Part shown: piece by piece, positions 7,781 through 17,630 of the stretch | Position numbering within the stretch: the first letter of the stretch is position 1 | Layout: each line of letters starts with the position of its first letter | Assembly: GCF_963662805.1 (NCBI RefSeq) | Contig: NZ_OY759869.1 | Coordinates: 158,501-222,500, forward strand | Direction of reading: 5' to 3' | Source of the DNA: an uncultured Cohaesibacter sp. | GTDB lineage: Bacteria > Pseudomonadota > Alphaproteobacteria > Rhizobiales > Cohaesibacteraceae | Length of the DNA: 64,000 nucleotides | The notes under the pieces: model-generated | What the model was told of the DNA's origin: nothing | Seen by the model: only the letters and a program-made list of their open reading frames with translations | Databases searched by the model: none | Position numbers and translations under genes: made by a program

Positions 7781-9502
7781 ATGACTGTTGCCACGAGCGA
7801 TGCAGGACGCCCCGGTTCTCCTTCTCATGATGCCGGCTATGATGCCAGCCATTATGCCGCAAAACAGGCGGAGCCCTGGTGGAAACGGGCGACCGGCTAT
7901 CAGGTCTATCCCCGCAGCTTTGCCGACAGCAACGGGGATGGCATCGGTGATATTCCCGGCATCATTTCGAAGCTCGATCATCTGGCTGATCTCGGCATCG
8001 GCTTCGTCTGGTTGTCGCCGGTCTATGCGTCCCCGATGGTCGACAATGGTTATGACATTTCTGACTATCGGGATATCGCTCCCGAGTTCGGGACGCTTGC
8101 GGATATGGATGCATTGATTGCCGAGGCGAAAGCGCGCAGGATCGGCATCGTCATGGATTTGGTGGTCAATCATAGCTCGTCAGAGCATGACTGGTTCAAG
8201 CGCGCCAGAGCATCTCGCAGCGCTCCCGAGCATGACTATTACATCTGGCGGGATGCGGGACCCGACGGTGGCCCGCCCGATGATCAGAGGGCCTGTTTCG
8301 GCGGTCCTGCCTGGACGTGGGTCGAGGGCATCGGGCAGTATTATTTCCATTATTTCAGCCCGGCCCAACCTGATCTCAACTGGCAGAACCCGGCTTTGAG
8401 AGCCGAAGTCTATGACATGATGCGCTGGTGGCTGGATTGCGGCATTGCGGGCTTTCGCATGGATGTGATCAGCCTCATAGGCAAGGATATCGATGCCAGA
8501 GTTTATGAGGAGGGACCGGATCTGCACCGGTTCCTTCAGGAAATGCATCATGAGGTGCTGGCGGGCCGCGATATCGTGACCATCGGTGAGAGCTGGTCGG
8601 TGTCACTGGAGACCGGGCTTCTTTATTGCGGACGGGAACGCAAGGAACTCGACATGGTTTTCGAGTTTTCCCACATTCAGGAGGGGTGGCACCCGGAGCA
8701 TGGCAAGTTTGCCCCCAAGCCCTTCGATCTTGCCGGTTTCAAGCGGGTGCTGTTTTCGTGGCAGGAGCTGACGCGGCATGATGGCTGGAATTCGCTCTTT
8801 CTGACCAACCACGATCTGCCGCGGCAGGTGTCCTTCTATGGCGATGACACAGTCTATCGACGCGATGCGGCGCGGATGCTGGCGACGATCATGCATCTGC
8901 TCAAGGGCACCCCCTTCGTCTATCAGGGCGAGGAGATCGGCATGACCAACGTGACATTCACGCGGATCGATCAATATCGGGATCTCGACACGCTCAATCA
9001 TTTCAAGGAACAGATGGCGTTCGGAGTGCCGGCCGAGCAATTCATGGCAGGAGCGAATCGCAACGGTCGGGACAATTCGCGCACCCCGATGCAATGGACT
9101 GCCGGAGAGATGGCGGGCTTCACCACCGGGACGCCATGGATCGAGGTCAATCCGAACGCGGAGAGCATCAATGTCGAGGCGGACAGAGTGCATCCAGAGA
9201 GCATCCTTGCCCATTATCGCAAACTGATCGCCCTGCGTCGCGATCATGATGTTATCGCCTTGGGAACAACCGAGCCCTTGCTGCTCGATGATCCGGCGAT
9301 TGTCGCCTATCAACGCCGGTGGGGAGGAGACCGATTGTTCGTCCTTGCCAACTTCACGGCTGAAGCACAGAAGGTCACTCTACCCGACCACGTGCTCGGG
9401 GCCGGTGCCTGCCTGATCTGCTCTCACGAGGAGAGACCAACAATCGAAGGTAAGATGATGCTGGCGCCCTATGAGAGCTTTGCTTGCTTCATCACGGATT
9501 GA
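7781..9502 (+). CDS. GH13 alpha-glucosidase / oligo-1,6-glucosidase
   Basis: Hydrolyses terminal alpha-glucosidic bonds of short oligosaccharides such as maltose-, sucrose- or isomaltose-type sugars. The 573-aa protein has the four GH13 regions: DLVVNHSS (region I), GFRMDV with nucleophile D228, TIGESW with acid/base E270, and LTNHD with D345. YQVYPRSFADSNGDGIGD at the N terminus is typical of the oligo-1,6-glucosidase/alpha-glucosidase branch. No signal peptide is evident, so it probably acts in the cytoplasm on imported sugar. It lies upstream of an MFS transporter and a LacI-ABC locus, which suggests an alpha-glucoside use cluster. Confidence 0.92.
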   Translation: MTVATSDAGRPGSPSHDAGYDASHYAAKQAEPWWKRATGYQVYPRSFADSNGDGIGDIPGIISKLDHLADLGIGFVWLSPVYASPMVDNGYDISDYRDIAPEFGTLADMDALIAEAKARRIGIVMDLVVNHSSSEHDWFKRARASRSAPEHDYYIWRDAGPDGGPPDDQRACFGGPAWTWVEGIGQYYFHYFSPAQPDLNWQNPALRAEVYDMMRWWLDCGIAGFRMDVISLIGKDIDARVYEEGPDLHRFLQEMHHEVLAGRDIVTIGESWSVSLETGLLYCGRERKELDMVFEFSHIQEGWHPEHGKFAPKPFDLAGFKRVLFSWQELTRHDGWNSLFLTNHDLPRQVSFYGDDTVYRRDAARMLATIMHLLKGTPFVYQGEEIGMTNVTFTRIDQYRDLDTLNHFKEQMAFGVPAEQFMAGANRNGRDNSRTPMQWTAGEMAGFTTGTPWIEVNPNAESINVEADRVHPESILAHYRKLIALRRDHDVIALGTTEPLLLDDPAIVAYQRRWGGDRLFVLANFTAEAQKVTLPDHVLGAGACLICSHEERPTIEGKMMLAPYESFACFITD

Positions 9503-9855
9503 GTTGGAAGTGAGGCGCGATCAGCCACGGAATTGCGCTTTGAAGCCTCGCCTCCTCTTGACATGGCGTCTGTGCAGTGCAGACTGTGGCGCTGGGCTGG
9601 TGCAATGTTGAGGCGTTTGATGCGCTATTCTCCTCCACCGGCTCCTCGCACTTTTATGCATTTTGCCTCTCCAAGGTACAGTCCCCGGCTCCCTGCCGAT
9701 GGATCATGCCCAGCGAAGGCATCATGTCCCTACCTCTAAGACCCCTGACGCGGTTGATGGTCATCGACTGCGTTCCTCAGGTTTCGATGTGTCGATGGAT
9801 GCTCCGGCGTTCGCGGCCTGTCGAGGCCAAGTCAAGATTTCGGATATAGCAAACC
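9503..9855 (+). other. Intergenic region, no gene supported
   Basis: 353 bp between the glucosidase stop and the MFS start. Open frames here lack family features and overlap one another. A TTGACA sequence at 9558-9563 has no good -10 partner at the right distance. No clear terminator hairpin with a T-run was seen. Confidence 0.5.
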
Positions 9856-11070
9856 ATGTTGACCTTCATCAGGGAAAATGGACGCTGGCTGAGTGCCGGT
9901 TTTCTTCTCACCTTCGCTTCGTCTTTTGGACAGACATGGTTCATTTCGCTGTTCTCCTCCGAGATCAAGCTCGAATTCGGCCTGACGGATGGCACATGGG
10001 GGTCACTTTACACCTTGGCCACGCTCAGCTCTGCGCTGATGATGTTCTGGCTGGGGTCTCTGGTTGATCGCATTCCGCTTGTCCGGTTCGCGACCGCGAT
10101 GACGCTGCTGTTTGCCATAGCGGCGCTCGGCTTCAGCCTGTCGACCTCCGTGGTGTTTCTCGGCTTCTTCATCTTCCTGTTGCGTTTTTGCGGGCAGGGG
10201 ATGTTCAGCCATATTGCCATGACCGCCATGGGCCGCTGGTTCCACGCAACGCGCGGAAAGGCCGTGTCCATCGCCAACCTCGGGCACCCTGCCGGTGAGG
10301 TCGTCATTCCCCTGATTGCGGTCTTTGCCATCGCGACCATCGGCTGGAACATGGCGTGGATGGTGGTAGCCCTGTTGCTATTACTGGCCGTGGCTCCGGC
10401 GCTGTGGTGGCTTCTGTCTGACGACCGAGCGCCCCAGAGCGGCAAATATGACGGTCTGTCATCGGGGACTGGCGGGAAACACTGGACCCGCGCCGAGGCT
10501 GTGCGACACTGGCTGCTGCCTGCTCTTGTGCCGATGTTGCTGACGCCGGGTTTCATTACCACGGTGGTGTTCTTCCATCAGGCGCATATTGCCAGCGTCA
10601 AGGGCTGGTCGCTGATGGAGATGGCGCCGGGCTATACCTTCTTTGCTTCTTCGACCGTTGGGGCGACCTTCCTGATGGGGTGGGCATCTGACCGGTTCGG
10701 CGCTGACCGCTTGTTGCCCTATATTCTCATTCCCATGGGATTGGGGGTGTTGATCATCGGGTTTGGAACTCCGGTCTGGAATTGGTATGCGGTGTTGACG
10801 CTCTGTGGTCTGACGCAAGGGGCGTCCGGTGCCTTCTGGGGCGTGTTCCTGCCGGTTGCCTATGGCACCCGCTATCTCGGAGCCATTCGCTCGCTGGCGA
10901 CCACCGTGATGGTCTTCTCGACGGCGGTGGGGCCGGGCCTGACGGGGATGCTGATCGATGGCGGCATCACCTTTCCGATGCAGAGCTTCGTGATGAGCGC
11001 GTGGTGTATCCTGTTTTCCTTCGTCGGATATCTGATCATGCGCCGCATGGCACGGGAGAGCGAAGCCTGA
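9856..11070 (+). CDS. Major facilitator superfamily transporter
   Basis: A 404-aa protein with about twelve hydrophobic segments and an MFS loop 2-3 motif (LGSLVDRIPLVRF). The N-terminal half has a GMFSHIAMTAMGRWF stretch seen in the oxalate/formate-antiporter and monocarboxylate-like groups. The substrate is not determinable. Its position between an alpha-glucosidase and a sugar ABC locus suggests a carbohydrate or sugar-acid substrate, but that is inference. It is convergent with the broken lacI gene. Confidence 0.8.
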   Translation: MLTFIRENGRWLSAGFLLTFASSFGQTWFISLFSSEIKLEFGLTDGTWGSLYTLATLSSALMMFWLGSLVDRIPLVRFATAMTLLFAIAALGFSLSTSVVFLGFFIFLLRFCGQGMFSHIAMTAMGRWFHATRGKAVSIANLGHPAGEVVIPLIAVFAIATIGWNMAWMVVALLLLLAVAPALWWLLSDDRAPQSGKYDGLSSGTGGKHWTRAEAVRHWLLPALVPMLLTPGFITTVVFFHQAHIASVKGWSLMEMAPGYTFFASSTVGATFLMGWASDRFGADRLLPYILIPMGLGVLIIGFGTPVWNWYAVLTLCGLTQGASGAFWGVFLPVAYGTRYLGAIRSLATTVMVFSTAVGPGLTGMLIDGGITFPMQSFVMSAWCILFSFVGYLIMRRMARESEA

Positions 11071-11127
11071 CGGGCCGCGTTTTTGTTGTGACGCTGCGGG
11101 ATGTGAGAGCAGAACTCGCTATCGCGC

Positions 11128-12166
11128 TCAGACGTCGACGAAGCGCAGTTCCGGCTGTTGCAGGGTCTGTCGTGGGCCGGGGTTGTCTTCGTTCATCAAC
11201 TCGAGCAGATGCTTGCCCATGAGGAACCCGGCTTCACGGACATCCTCGATGATGTGATCGACCGGCGGTTCCTGCATGCGGATGACCGAGGAGACCGACT
11301 TGGCGACAGCGTGATAGTCGCGCCCGCGCACCTTGCCACCCGCCGCAAAGCCGCTGATGAGGGCGAAGTAGGAGGTTTCTCCCGGGCAGATGATGCCATC
11401 GGGTGTCTTTTCCGAGAGGGCCAGTTGCCGCGCCCATTCGACCAGCTCCTCGGGCTGGGAATCAAGCGACACCTGTTCGGGGAAAATATAGTCCGACGCC
11501 CGTCTCCCGTACCGCCCGCATGAAGCCATAGCGCATGTGCTGATGGAAGGTGAACTTTGTGAGGGGCAGGAAGATGCTCAGCCGCGAACAGCCCTTCTCC
11601 ACCAGCCGCATCGCCGCATTGTAGGCGAAAGCCTCGTTGTCATAGTCCACATAGCTGTGCTCATAGACAAACTCGGTTCGCCCGTGACAGACAAAGGGAA
11701 ACTTCCGCTCGACAAGAAAACGGACACGCTCGTCATGCACTCTGGTGCGCGAGAAGAGCAGGCCGTCGGCCAATCCGTTGCGCACGGTTTGGACGACCGG
11801 ATCCATGATGTCGTTCTGGGTGAAATGCGGTGTGATGTTGAGGTGGTAGTTGGTGCCCCGAAGCGCCTCGACGATGCCCGAGACCATCGAATTGCCAAAA
11901 CTGAGGATCTCGTTGTGCGGATCGAGAATGAGGCTGACCACGTGGGTCTTGCCGGTTCTCAGCCTGAGGGCAGCTCGGTCCGGCACATAACCGATTTCCT
12001 TGGCCACCTTGACGACGAGCTCGCGGGTCTTGGCAGAAATCTTCGGATCGCTGCGCAGGGCCTTTGATACCGTGGTTACCGCAAGGCCCGTGACATCCGC
12101 GATCGTCTGTTGAGTCGGGCGAGAGCCGACTGAAATCTGATCCAGTGGAATGCGGTCTTGGGCCAT
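11128..12166 (-). pseudogene. LacI-family transcriptional regulator, frameshifted
   Basis: The 5' part encodes a LacI-type helix-turn-helix (TIADVTGLAVTTVSKALR) and about two thirds of the sugar-binding domain. The 3' part continues in another frame from SDYIFPEQVSL to the C terminus. The frames meet at 11499-11501, where the coding strand has GGG; with GG the reading becomes ETASDYIFPEQ. Removing one base restores a 345-codon gene, the usual LacI length. ATG at 12166 is preferred over TTG at 12187. It is divergent from the ABC operon it would be expected to control. As written, the product stops within about 15 codons of the shift and loses part of the effector and dimerisation domain. Confidence 0.85.
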
Positions 12167-12308
12167 GGCGGTGTTTCGATGTTGCAAGGCGAGGGGAGTT
12201 TTCCCCTAGCACGGCGGTCTTCTACGGTCAAATACGGTCAAGCACTGCCCAAAACCACGTCCATCCACTGTCAGATAGCTGGTTCTCGACCTGCTTGTAA
12301 AAAGTTCA

Positions 12309-12339
12309 TTGACAAATGTAGCAGTTACAACGTTAGAAT
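12309..12339 (+). promoter_or_regulatory. Candidate promoter/operator of the sugar ABC operon
   Basis: Perfect -35 box TTGACA at 12309-12314 and TAGAAT at 12334-12339, spaced by 19 bp, upstream of the binding-protein gene. The spacer holds an imperfect AACGTT-centred palindrome (12329-12334), the core type often bound by LacI-family regulators. The spacing is long and the palindrome weak, so this is tentative. Confidence 0.4.
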
Positions 12340-12377
12340 ACAACCAGAGTATCAGACTTCACAACTGGGAGGAAATG

Positions 12378-13643
12378 ATGGTCCTGAAATCTCTGCTTAA
12401 ATGCTCGATTCTGAGCTTGGCAACACTCGCTATTCCCCTTTCAATCACATCCGTCAAGGCCGAAGACAGCGTTGAAGTCTTGCACTGGGTGGACCGCCGG
12501 TGGGGAGGCTGCGGCACTCAATGTATTGAAGGAAAACCTTGAAAAAGACGGGGTTAAATGGTCCGATATGCCTGTTGCCGGCGGCAGCGGCGTGAGCGCC
12601 ATGACAGCCCTTCGTGCCCGCGTCACAGCAGGCAACGCACCAACCGCCGTACAGATGATGGGATTCAACATCAAGGACTGGTCGGCACAGGGCGTGCTGG
12701 GCAATCTTGACGATATCGCCAAGGCTGAAGGTTGGGACAACGTGGTACCTCCGGCTCTGCAGGAGTTCTCCAAACATGACGGCAGCTGGATTGCTGCTCC
12801 GGTGAACGTCCACTCCACCAACTGGGTCTGGATCAACAAGAAAGCCCTTGATGCGGCCGGTGGCAAAGCTCCGACCACATGGGATGAGCTGATCAAGGTT
12901 CTCGACGCCATGAAGGCAAACGGCATCACGCCACTGGCCTATGGTGGTCAGGTGCCTGGCAGGACGGTACCGTCTGGGAATCGGTTGTCCTGTCTCTGGG
13001 CGACGACTTCTATCAGGATGCGGTGATCGATCTGAAGCCGGAAGCTCTTGGTGGGGAGAAAATGGTTGAAGCCTTCAAGCGCATGGAAGTGCTGAAGAGC
13101 TATGTTGACGACAACTTCTCTGGTCGTGACTGGAACCTTGCCTCTGCGATGGTCATCAATGATGAGGCCGGCATGCAGATCATGGGTGACTGGGCCAAGG
13201 GTGAATTCCTGCAATCCAAAAAGGTTCCGGGTGAGGACTTCGTCTGCATCCGCTTCCCCGACACTCAAGGGGCTGTGACCTTCAACTCCGACCAGTTCGT
13301 GATGTTCAAGGTGGATGACGCTCATCTGGCTGCCCAGAAGAAAATGGCGTCTGCCGTCATGGATCCGAACTTCCAGATCGCATTCAACACGGTCAAGGGA
13401 TCTGTCCCTGCCCGTACGGATGTCTCCAATGAGAAGTTCGACGATTGCGGCAAGAAAGGCATGGCTGACCTTGCCGATGCTGCCAAGAGTGGTCGCCTCT
13501 TTGGCTCCATGGCTCACGGCCACGCCGTGCCAGATGGTATCAAGAGCGCCATGTTCGACGTGATCACGGCCCACTTCAACGGTGAATTCAGTGCCGAGGA
13601 AGCCGCCGCAGAACTCGTCGACGCGGTTGAAGCTGCCAAATAG
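12378..13643 (+). pseudogene. Sugar ABC transporter substrate-binding protein, two frameshifts
   Basis: Periplasmic binding protein of the COG1653 glucose/mannose-type group. Three consecutive frames together give a full-length protein (signal peptide; VEVLHW then TAGGEAAALNVL; VNVHSTNWVWINKKAL; FSGRDWNLASAMVI; GSVPARTDV). The first shift is at the GGG run 12487-12489: one G too many, since GG restores VEVLHWWTAGGE. The second is at 12951-12952 (CAGGTGCC): one G too few, or two extra bases, before AWQDG. The two shifts cancel, so total length is 1266 nt = 421 codons. GGAGG lies 5 nt before the ATG at 12378. As written, translation ends near 12542. Confidence 0.88.
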
Positions 13644-13739
13644 GAGCCTCACGGACAGCCCTCATTCTTCGGGCTATCAAACAGGTCGGGGGCCTTGGTG
13701 CCTCCGGCCGGATTTTCGCACCAATCTGAAGAGTAGCCG

Positions 13740-14617
13740 ATGCTGGATCGCATACGTGATTGGGTGCCGCGCATTGTGATTGCGCCGAGCTTCCTGCTTG
13801 TCCTGGTCTTCGTCTACGGTTTCATCCTTTATTCCGGTTATCTGTCGATGACCAATTCAAGGATGCTGCCGTCTGACGAATGGATCGGATTTGCGAACTA
13901 TATCAAACTGTTCAAGCTGAGACACTGGCACACGGCCCTCACGAATCTGGGGATCTTCAGTGTGCTTTACATTGGCATCAGCACCGTTCTTGGCCTGTTT
14001 CTGGCGATCCTTCTCGACCAGAAAATCCGGGCAGAAGGGTTCCTGCGCCCGGTGTATCTCTATCCCATGGCTCTGTCCTTCATCGTGACGGGCGTTGCGT
14101 GGAAATGGTTTCTGGATCCGGGTATCGGCATCGAGGCAACTCTTCACAGCTGGGGGCTGGGGAAAATTTTCAGTTCAACTGGATCAAGGATAGCGAGATG
14201 GCGATCTACACGGTCGTGATCGCGGCTGTCTGGCAGTCATCGGGCTTCGTAATGGCGATGTTTCTTGCCGGTTTGAGGGGGATCGATACCGAGATCATGC
14301 GTGCCGCTGAGATGGATGGCGCGTCTAAGATCCTCATTTATCGCAAGATCGTCATTCCGATGATGCGGCCGGTGTTCCTGTCGTCCTTCGTGGTGCTCGC
14401 GCACCTTGCCATCAAAGCCTACGATCTGGTGGTCGCGCTGACTGGAGGTGGGCCGGGACGAGCAACCGAAGTGCCCGCGACCTTCATGTATTCCTACACC
14501 TTCACCCGCAACCAGATGGGGGTCGGCGCATCGTCGGCGATCGTCATGATGATCATGATCTTCTCGATCATCATCCCCTATCTCTACAGCGAAATGAGAA
14601 GTGGAGACCGCAGATGA
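13740..14617 (+). pseudogene. Sugar ABC transporter permease (MalF/AglF type), frameshifted
   Basis: Inner-membrane permease of a carbohydrate importer. The N-terminal half (PSFLLVLVFVYGFILYSGYLS to ATLHSW) and C-terminal half (FNWIKDSEMAIYTVVIAAVW, with the EAA-type loop EIMRAAEMDGASKILIYRKI) are in different frames that meet at 14151-14170. Adding one base in the AAAA or TTTT run (14163-14170), or removing two G, restores about 292 codons, normal for the family. The 3' end overlaps the next permease start by ATGA, as in an intact operon. As written the product stops at 14219, before the ATPase-contact loop. Confidence 0.87.
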
Positions 14618-15499
14618 CCGAGACAGTCTCCCATCGTGATCGCACCATGTTCGAAAAGGTCATGCGTGTTCTGCTCTATGTCGTGTTGGTCTTTTTCGCG
14701 GTCTATTACCTGCTGCCGCTCTATGTGATGCTGGTCAATTCCTTCAAGCCACTGGATGAAATCCGGGGCGGCGGGATGATGAACCTGCCCGAGCAATGGA
14801 CGATCGCCCCTTGGTTGTCGGCCTGGTCTTCGGCCCAGATCGGGGTTGATCCTTCGGGGCTGAAGCCCTTCTTCTTCAACTCGATCCTGATGGTCGTGCC
14901 TGCGGTGCTGATCTCGACCCTTTTGGGGGCCGTGAATGGCTATGTGCTGACCAAGTGGCGGTTCCCGGGCGACAATCTGGTGTTCGGCCTGCTGCTGCTG
15001 GCCTGTTTCATCCCCTTCCAGATCGTGCTCATCCCGATGGCGCGCATTCTGGGCATGTTGAGCCTTGCCGGGACAACGCCGGGTCTGGTGCTGGTGCATA
15101 CGGTCTATGGTCTCGGCTTCACCACCCTTTTCTTCCGCAACTATTATGAGGCCTTCCCCCACCGAGCTCGTGCGCTCGGCCCAGATCGACGGGGCGGGCT
15201 TCTTCCAGATCTTCTGGCGCATCATGCTGCCCAACTCCGCACCGATCTTTGTGGTGACGGTGATCTGGCAGTTTACCAACGTTTGGAATGACTTCCTGTT
15301 CGGTGCCTCGTTCGCCGACTTTGACTCCATCCCGATTACGGTTGCGCTCAACAACCTCGTCAATTCGTCCACGGGCGTGAAGGAATATAACGTGCATTTT
15401 GCTGGCTCCATCCTGGCCGCGCTCCCAACCCTCGTAGTTTACATCGTGTCCGGTCGCTATTTCGTTCGCGGCCTGATGGCAGGTTCCGTGAAAGGATAG
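14614..15499 (+). pseudogene. Sugar ABC transporter permease (MalG/AglG type), frameshifted
   Basis: Second inner-membrane permease. Family features are NSFKPLDEIRGG, the hydrophobic IPFQIVLIPMARILG segment and the EAA loop TELVRSAQIDGAGFFQIFWR. The frame breaks just before that loop at the C-run 15156-15160: five C occur where four give FPTELVRSAQ. Removing one C yields a 294-codon gene of normal length. As written, translation runs out of frame to 15291, losing the loop that docks on the ATPase. The last codons are followed one base later by the ATPase gene. Confidence 0.88.
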
Positions 15500-15500
15500 G

Positions 15501-16616
15501 ATGATGGCCTCACTGACGATCAAAGATCTCTATAAATCCTATGGTAGGGTCGAGGTCCTGAAGGGCATCGATCTCGAAATTGAAGATGGCGGCTTTCTGG
15601 TGCTGGTCGGGCCGTCCGGCTGTGGCAAGTCGACCTTGCTCAACACCATTGCTGGCCTTGAGGACATCACCAGCGGAGACATCATGATCGGGGATCGTTC
15701 AGTCTCCGGACTGGCGCCCTCCAAGCGTGATATCGCCATGGTGTTCCAGTCCTATGCGCTCTATCCCAACATGACGGTTGCCCAGAATATCAGTTTCGGG
15801 ATGGAAGTCCGGGGGATTGACAAGGCTGAACGCGAAACCTCAATCAAGCGTGTTGCCGACATGCTGCAGATCGGCGAGCTGCTCAACCGCAAGCCCGGCC
15901 AGCTTTCGGGTGGTCAGCGGCAGCGTGTGGCCATGGGCCGGGCGCTGGTGAGAGACCCTCAGGTGTTCCTGTTCGATGAACCGCTGTCCAACCTTGACGC
16001 CAAGCTCCGGGTCGACATGCGCACCGAGATCAAGCGGCTGCATCACCGGATGGGAACGACCATCGTGTATGTGACCCACGACCAGATCGAGGCCCTGACG
16101 CTCGCCAGCAAGATCGCCGTGCTGAAGGATGGCTATCTGCAGCAGTTTGGCTCTCCCGCCGAGGTGTATGATGATCCGGTCAACATGTTCGTAGCCGACT
16201 TCATGGGCTCGCCTTCGATGAACCTTGTTCCGGCAACGGTCAAGGTCGAGGGCGGATCGGTCACGATTTCGCTGGTCGAAGCCAATGGTGAGACCTTCAC
16301 CCTGCCGGTTCAGGATGCCGGTGGCCTGCCGCATTATGATGGCAAGGGCATCGTGCTTGGTATTCGCCCCGAGGCTCTCACGGATCCACACGGGGCTGAT
16401 CGCACCTCCTCTCAGGTGATTGAACGCTCCTGCATGGTGGATGTGGTGGAACCGGCTGGTTCGGACACCTTCGTCATTCTCCATCTGGGTGGCAAGCAGG
16501 CAATTGCCCGTATGCGTGCCAATGCACCGGTGAAGGCGGGAGAGAAGGCAACGCTGGCCTTTGACATGGAAAAGGCGGTGTATTTCGATCCTGAAACCAC
16601 CGAGCGGATCCGCTAG
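15501..16616 (+). CDS. Carbohydrate ABC transporter ATP-binding protein (UgpC/MsmK type)
   Basis: Cytoplasmic ATPase of a CUT1-type sugar importer, 371 aa. The nucleotide-binding domain has Walker A GPSGCGKST (37-45), Q-loop VFQSYALYP, signature LSGGQ (135-139), Walker B VFLFDE (155-160) and switch His in THDQ. A C-terminal TOBE/OB domain (about 240-371) follows, as in MalK-like proteins. AAAGGA precedes tandem ATGs at 15501 and 15504. It is the only intact gene of the transporter. Such ATPases can serve more than one importer, which could keep it under selection although its local partners are broken. Confidence 0.93.
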   Translation: MMASLTIKDLYKSYGRVEVLKGIDLEIEDGGFLVLVGPSGCGKSTLLNTIAGLEDITSGDIMIGDRSVSGLAPSKRDIAMVFQSYALYPNMTVAQNISFGMEVRGIDKAERETSIKRVADMLQIGELLNRKPGQLSGGQRQRVAMGRALVRDPQVFLFDEPLSNLDAKLRVDMRTEIKRLHHRMGTTIVYVTHDQIEALTLASKIAVLKDGYLQQFGSPAEVYDDPVNMFVADFMGSPSMNLVPATVKVEGGSVTISLVEANGETFTLPVQDAGGLPHYDGKGIVLGIRPEALTDPHGADRTSSQVIERSCMVDVVEPAGSDTFVILHLGGKQAIARMRANAPVKAGEKATLAFDMEKAVYFDPETTERIR

Positions 16617-16661
16617 CACGGCTCCCGAAACCTGCTTCAATAGGCAGGTCAACGTGATGAG

Positions 16662-16698
16662 AAACCCGCAGGACAGTGGCTGGTCTGGCGGGTTTTTT
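16662..16698 (+). terminator. Rho-independent terminator of the sugar ABC operon
   Basis: AAACCCGC (16662-16669) pairs with GCGGGTTT (16688-16695), with the T-run reaching 16698. It lies 45 bp after the ATPase stop and marks the end of the operon. Confidence 0.8.
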
Positions 16699-16809
16699 GT
16701 GTCTTTAGGAATGGGAAAGACTGCTGTGGTACAAAATACTACTTACAGCATGTGAGAGTTCCGGCCCGTCTGCGTACAGGTCTGACGTCCGGATCGAAGA
16801 AAGGCATTC

Positions 16810-17628
16810 ATGAAGCGGATCTACCTGACCATTCTGGCTGTCACTACAGTGTCCGTCATCACGTCCCTGACTGTGACCAGTATCATCTCCTATGCGATCC
16901 TGCAGCGGGACACCTATGTCGATCTGGTCATCTGCTCCATCGTGCCGATTTTCGTTGCCGCTCCTGTCACTTGGTATATCGACCGGCAGCGCCGCAAGCT
17001 TGACATGGCGCTTTCAGATTTGCGCCGAGCCCACGAGCAGCTGGAGTATCAGGCCAACCGGGATTTTCTGACCGGTGCGCTCAATCGGCAATGTTTCGTC
17101 AAGACGGTGTCAGAAGGTTGGGGCACCGAGGGCGGGGCTTTGCTCTGCATGGATGTCGACAATTTCAAGCAGATCAACGACACTTACGGCCATGGAGTGG
17201 GGGATATGGCCCTCAAGCTGATCACCGACGCCATCACGGCGGCGGTTGGGGAGGGCGATCTCGTTGCCCGGATCGGCGGCGAGGAGTTTTCCGTCTTCAG
17301 CTTTGGGGCGGGCTACGACGAGGCCGAAGCGCTCGGCGAGCGCATCCGCCGGATCATTTCCGAGCTGGTCTTCCGGCCAGATGGTGAAGGTTTGCACAAG
17401 CTGACAGTCAGCATTGGCGTTGCCTTCACCAGTGAGACCGGGCGCTTTGATGCTCTTGTTGATCTCGCCGATCAGCGGATGTATCGGGCGAAGACTTCAG
17501 GGGAAGAACCGCGCGGTTCTGCCGGAGCGATCCGACGTGCTGCGGGTCGCTTGATCCGGTCCGATTTCGGCTGCCTGCCACGTCTTCAGAAGCGCGTCAT
17601 GCAAGGCAACGACGGGCGGGGGTGCTGA
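16810..17628 (+). CDS. Membrane-anchored diguanylate cyclase (GGDEF)
   Basis: Predicted to make c-di-GMP from two GTP. The 272-aa protein has two N-terminal hydrophobic helices (about 5-30 and 38-57) with a very short periplasmic loop, a helical linker (60-85) and a GGDEF domain. The active-site motif is GGEEF at 156-160, with substrate features DVDNFKQINDTYGH. The product-inhibition RxxD site, expected at 147-150, reads GEGD, so allosteric feedback is probably missing. The C terminus is basic and extends about 25 residues beyond the domain. It is convergent with opgH, only 2 bp apart. Confidence 0.9.
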   Translation: MKRIYLTILAVTTVSVITSLTVTSIISYAILQRDTYVDLVICSIVPIFVAAPVTWYIDRQRRKLDMALSDLRRAHEQLEYQANRDFLTGALNRQCFVKTVSEGWGTEGGALLCMDVDNFKQINDTYGHGVGDMALKLITDAITAAVGEGDLVARIGGEEFSVFSFGAGYDEAEALGERIRRIISELVFRPDGEGLHKLTVSIGVAFTSETGRFDALVDLADQRMYRAKTSGEEPRGSAGAIRRAAGRLIRSDFGCLPRLQKRVMQGNDGRGC

Positions 17629-17630
17629 GT

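Noticed and set aside
12487..15160. Programmed frameshifting or phase variation in the ABC genes
   Set aside because: The homopolymers are only 3-5 bases, lack slippery heptamers with downstream structures, and affect four genes at once. Sequencing error or gene decay is simpler.
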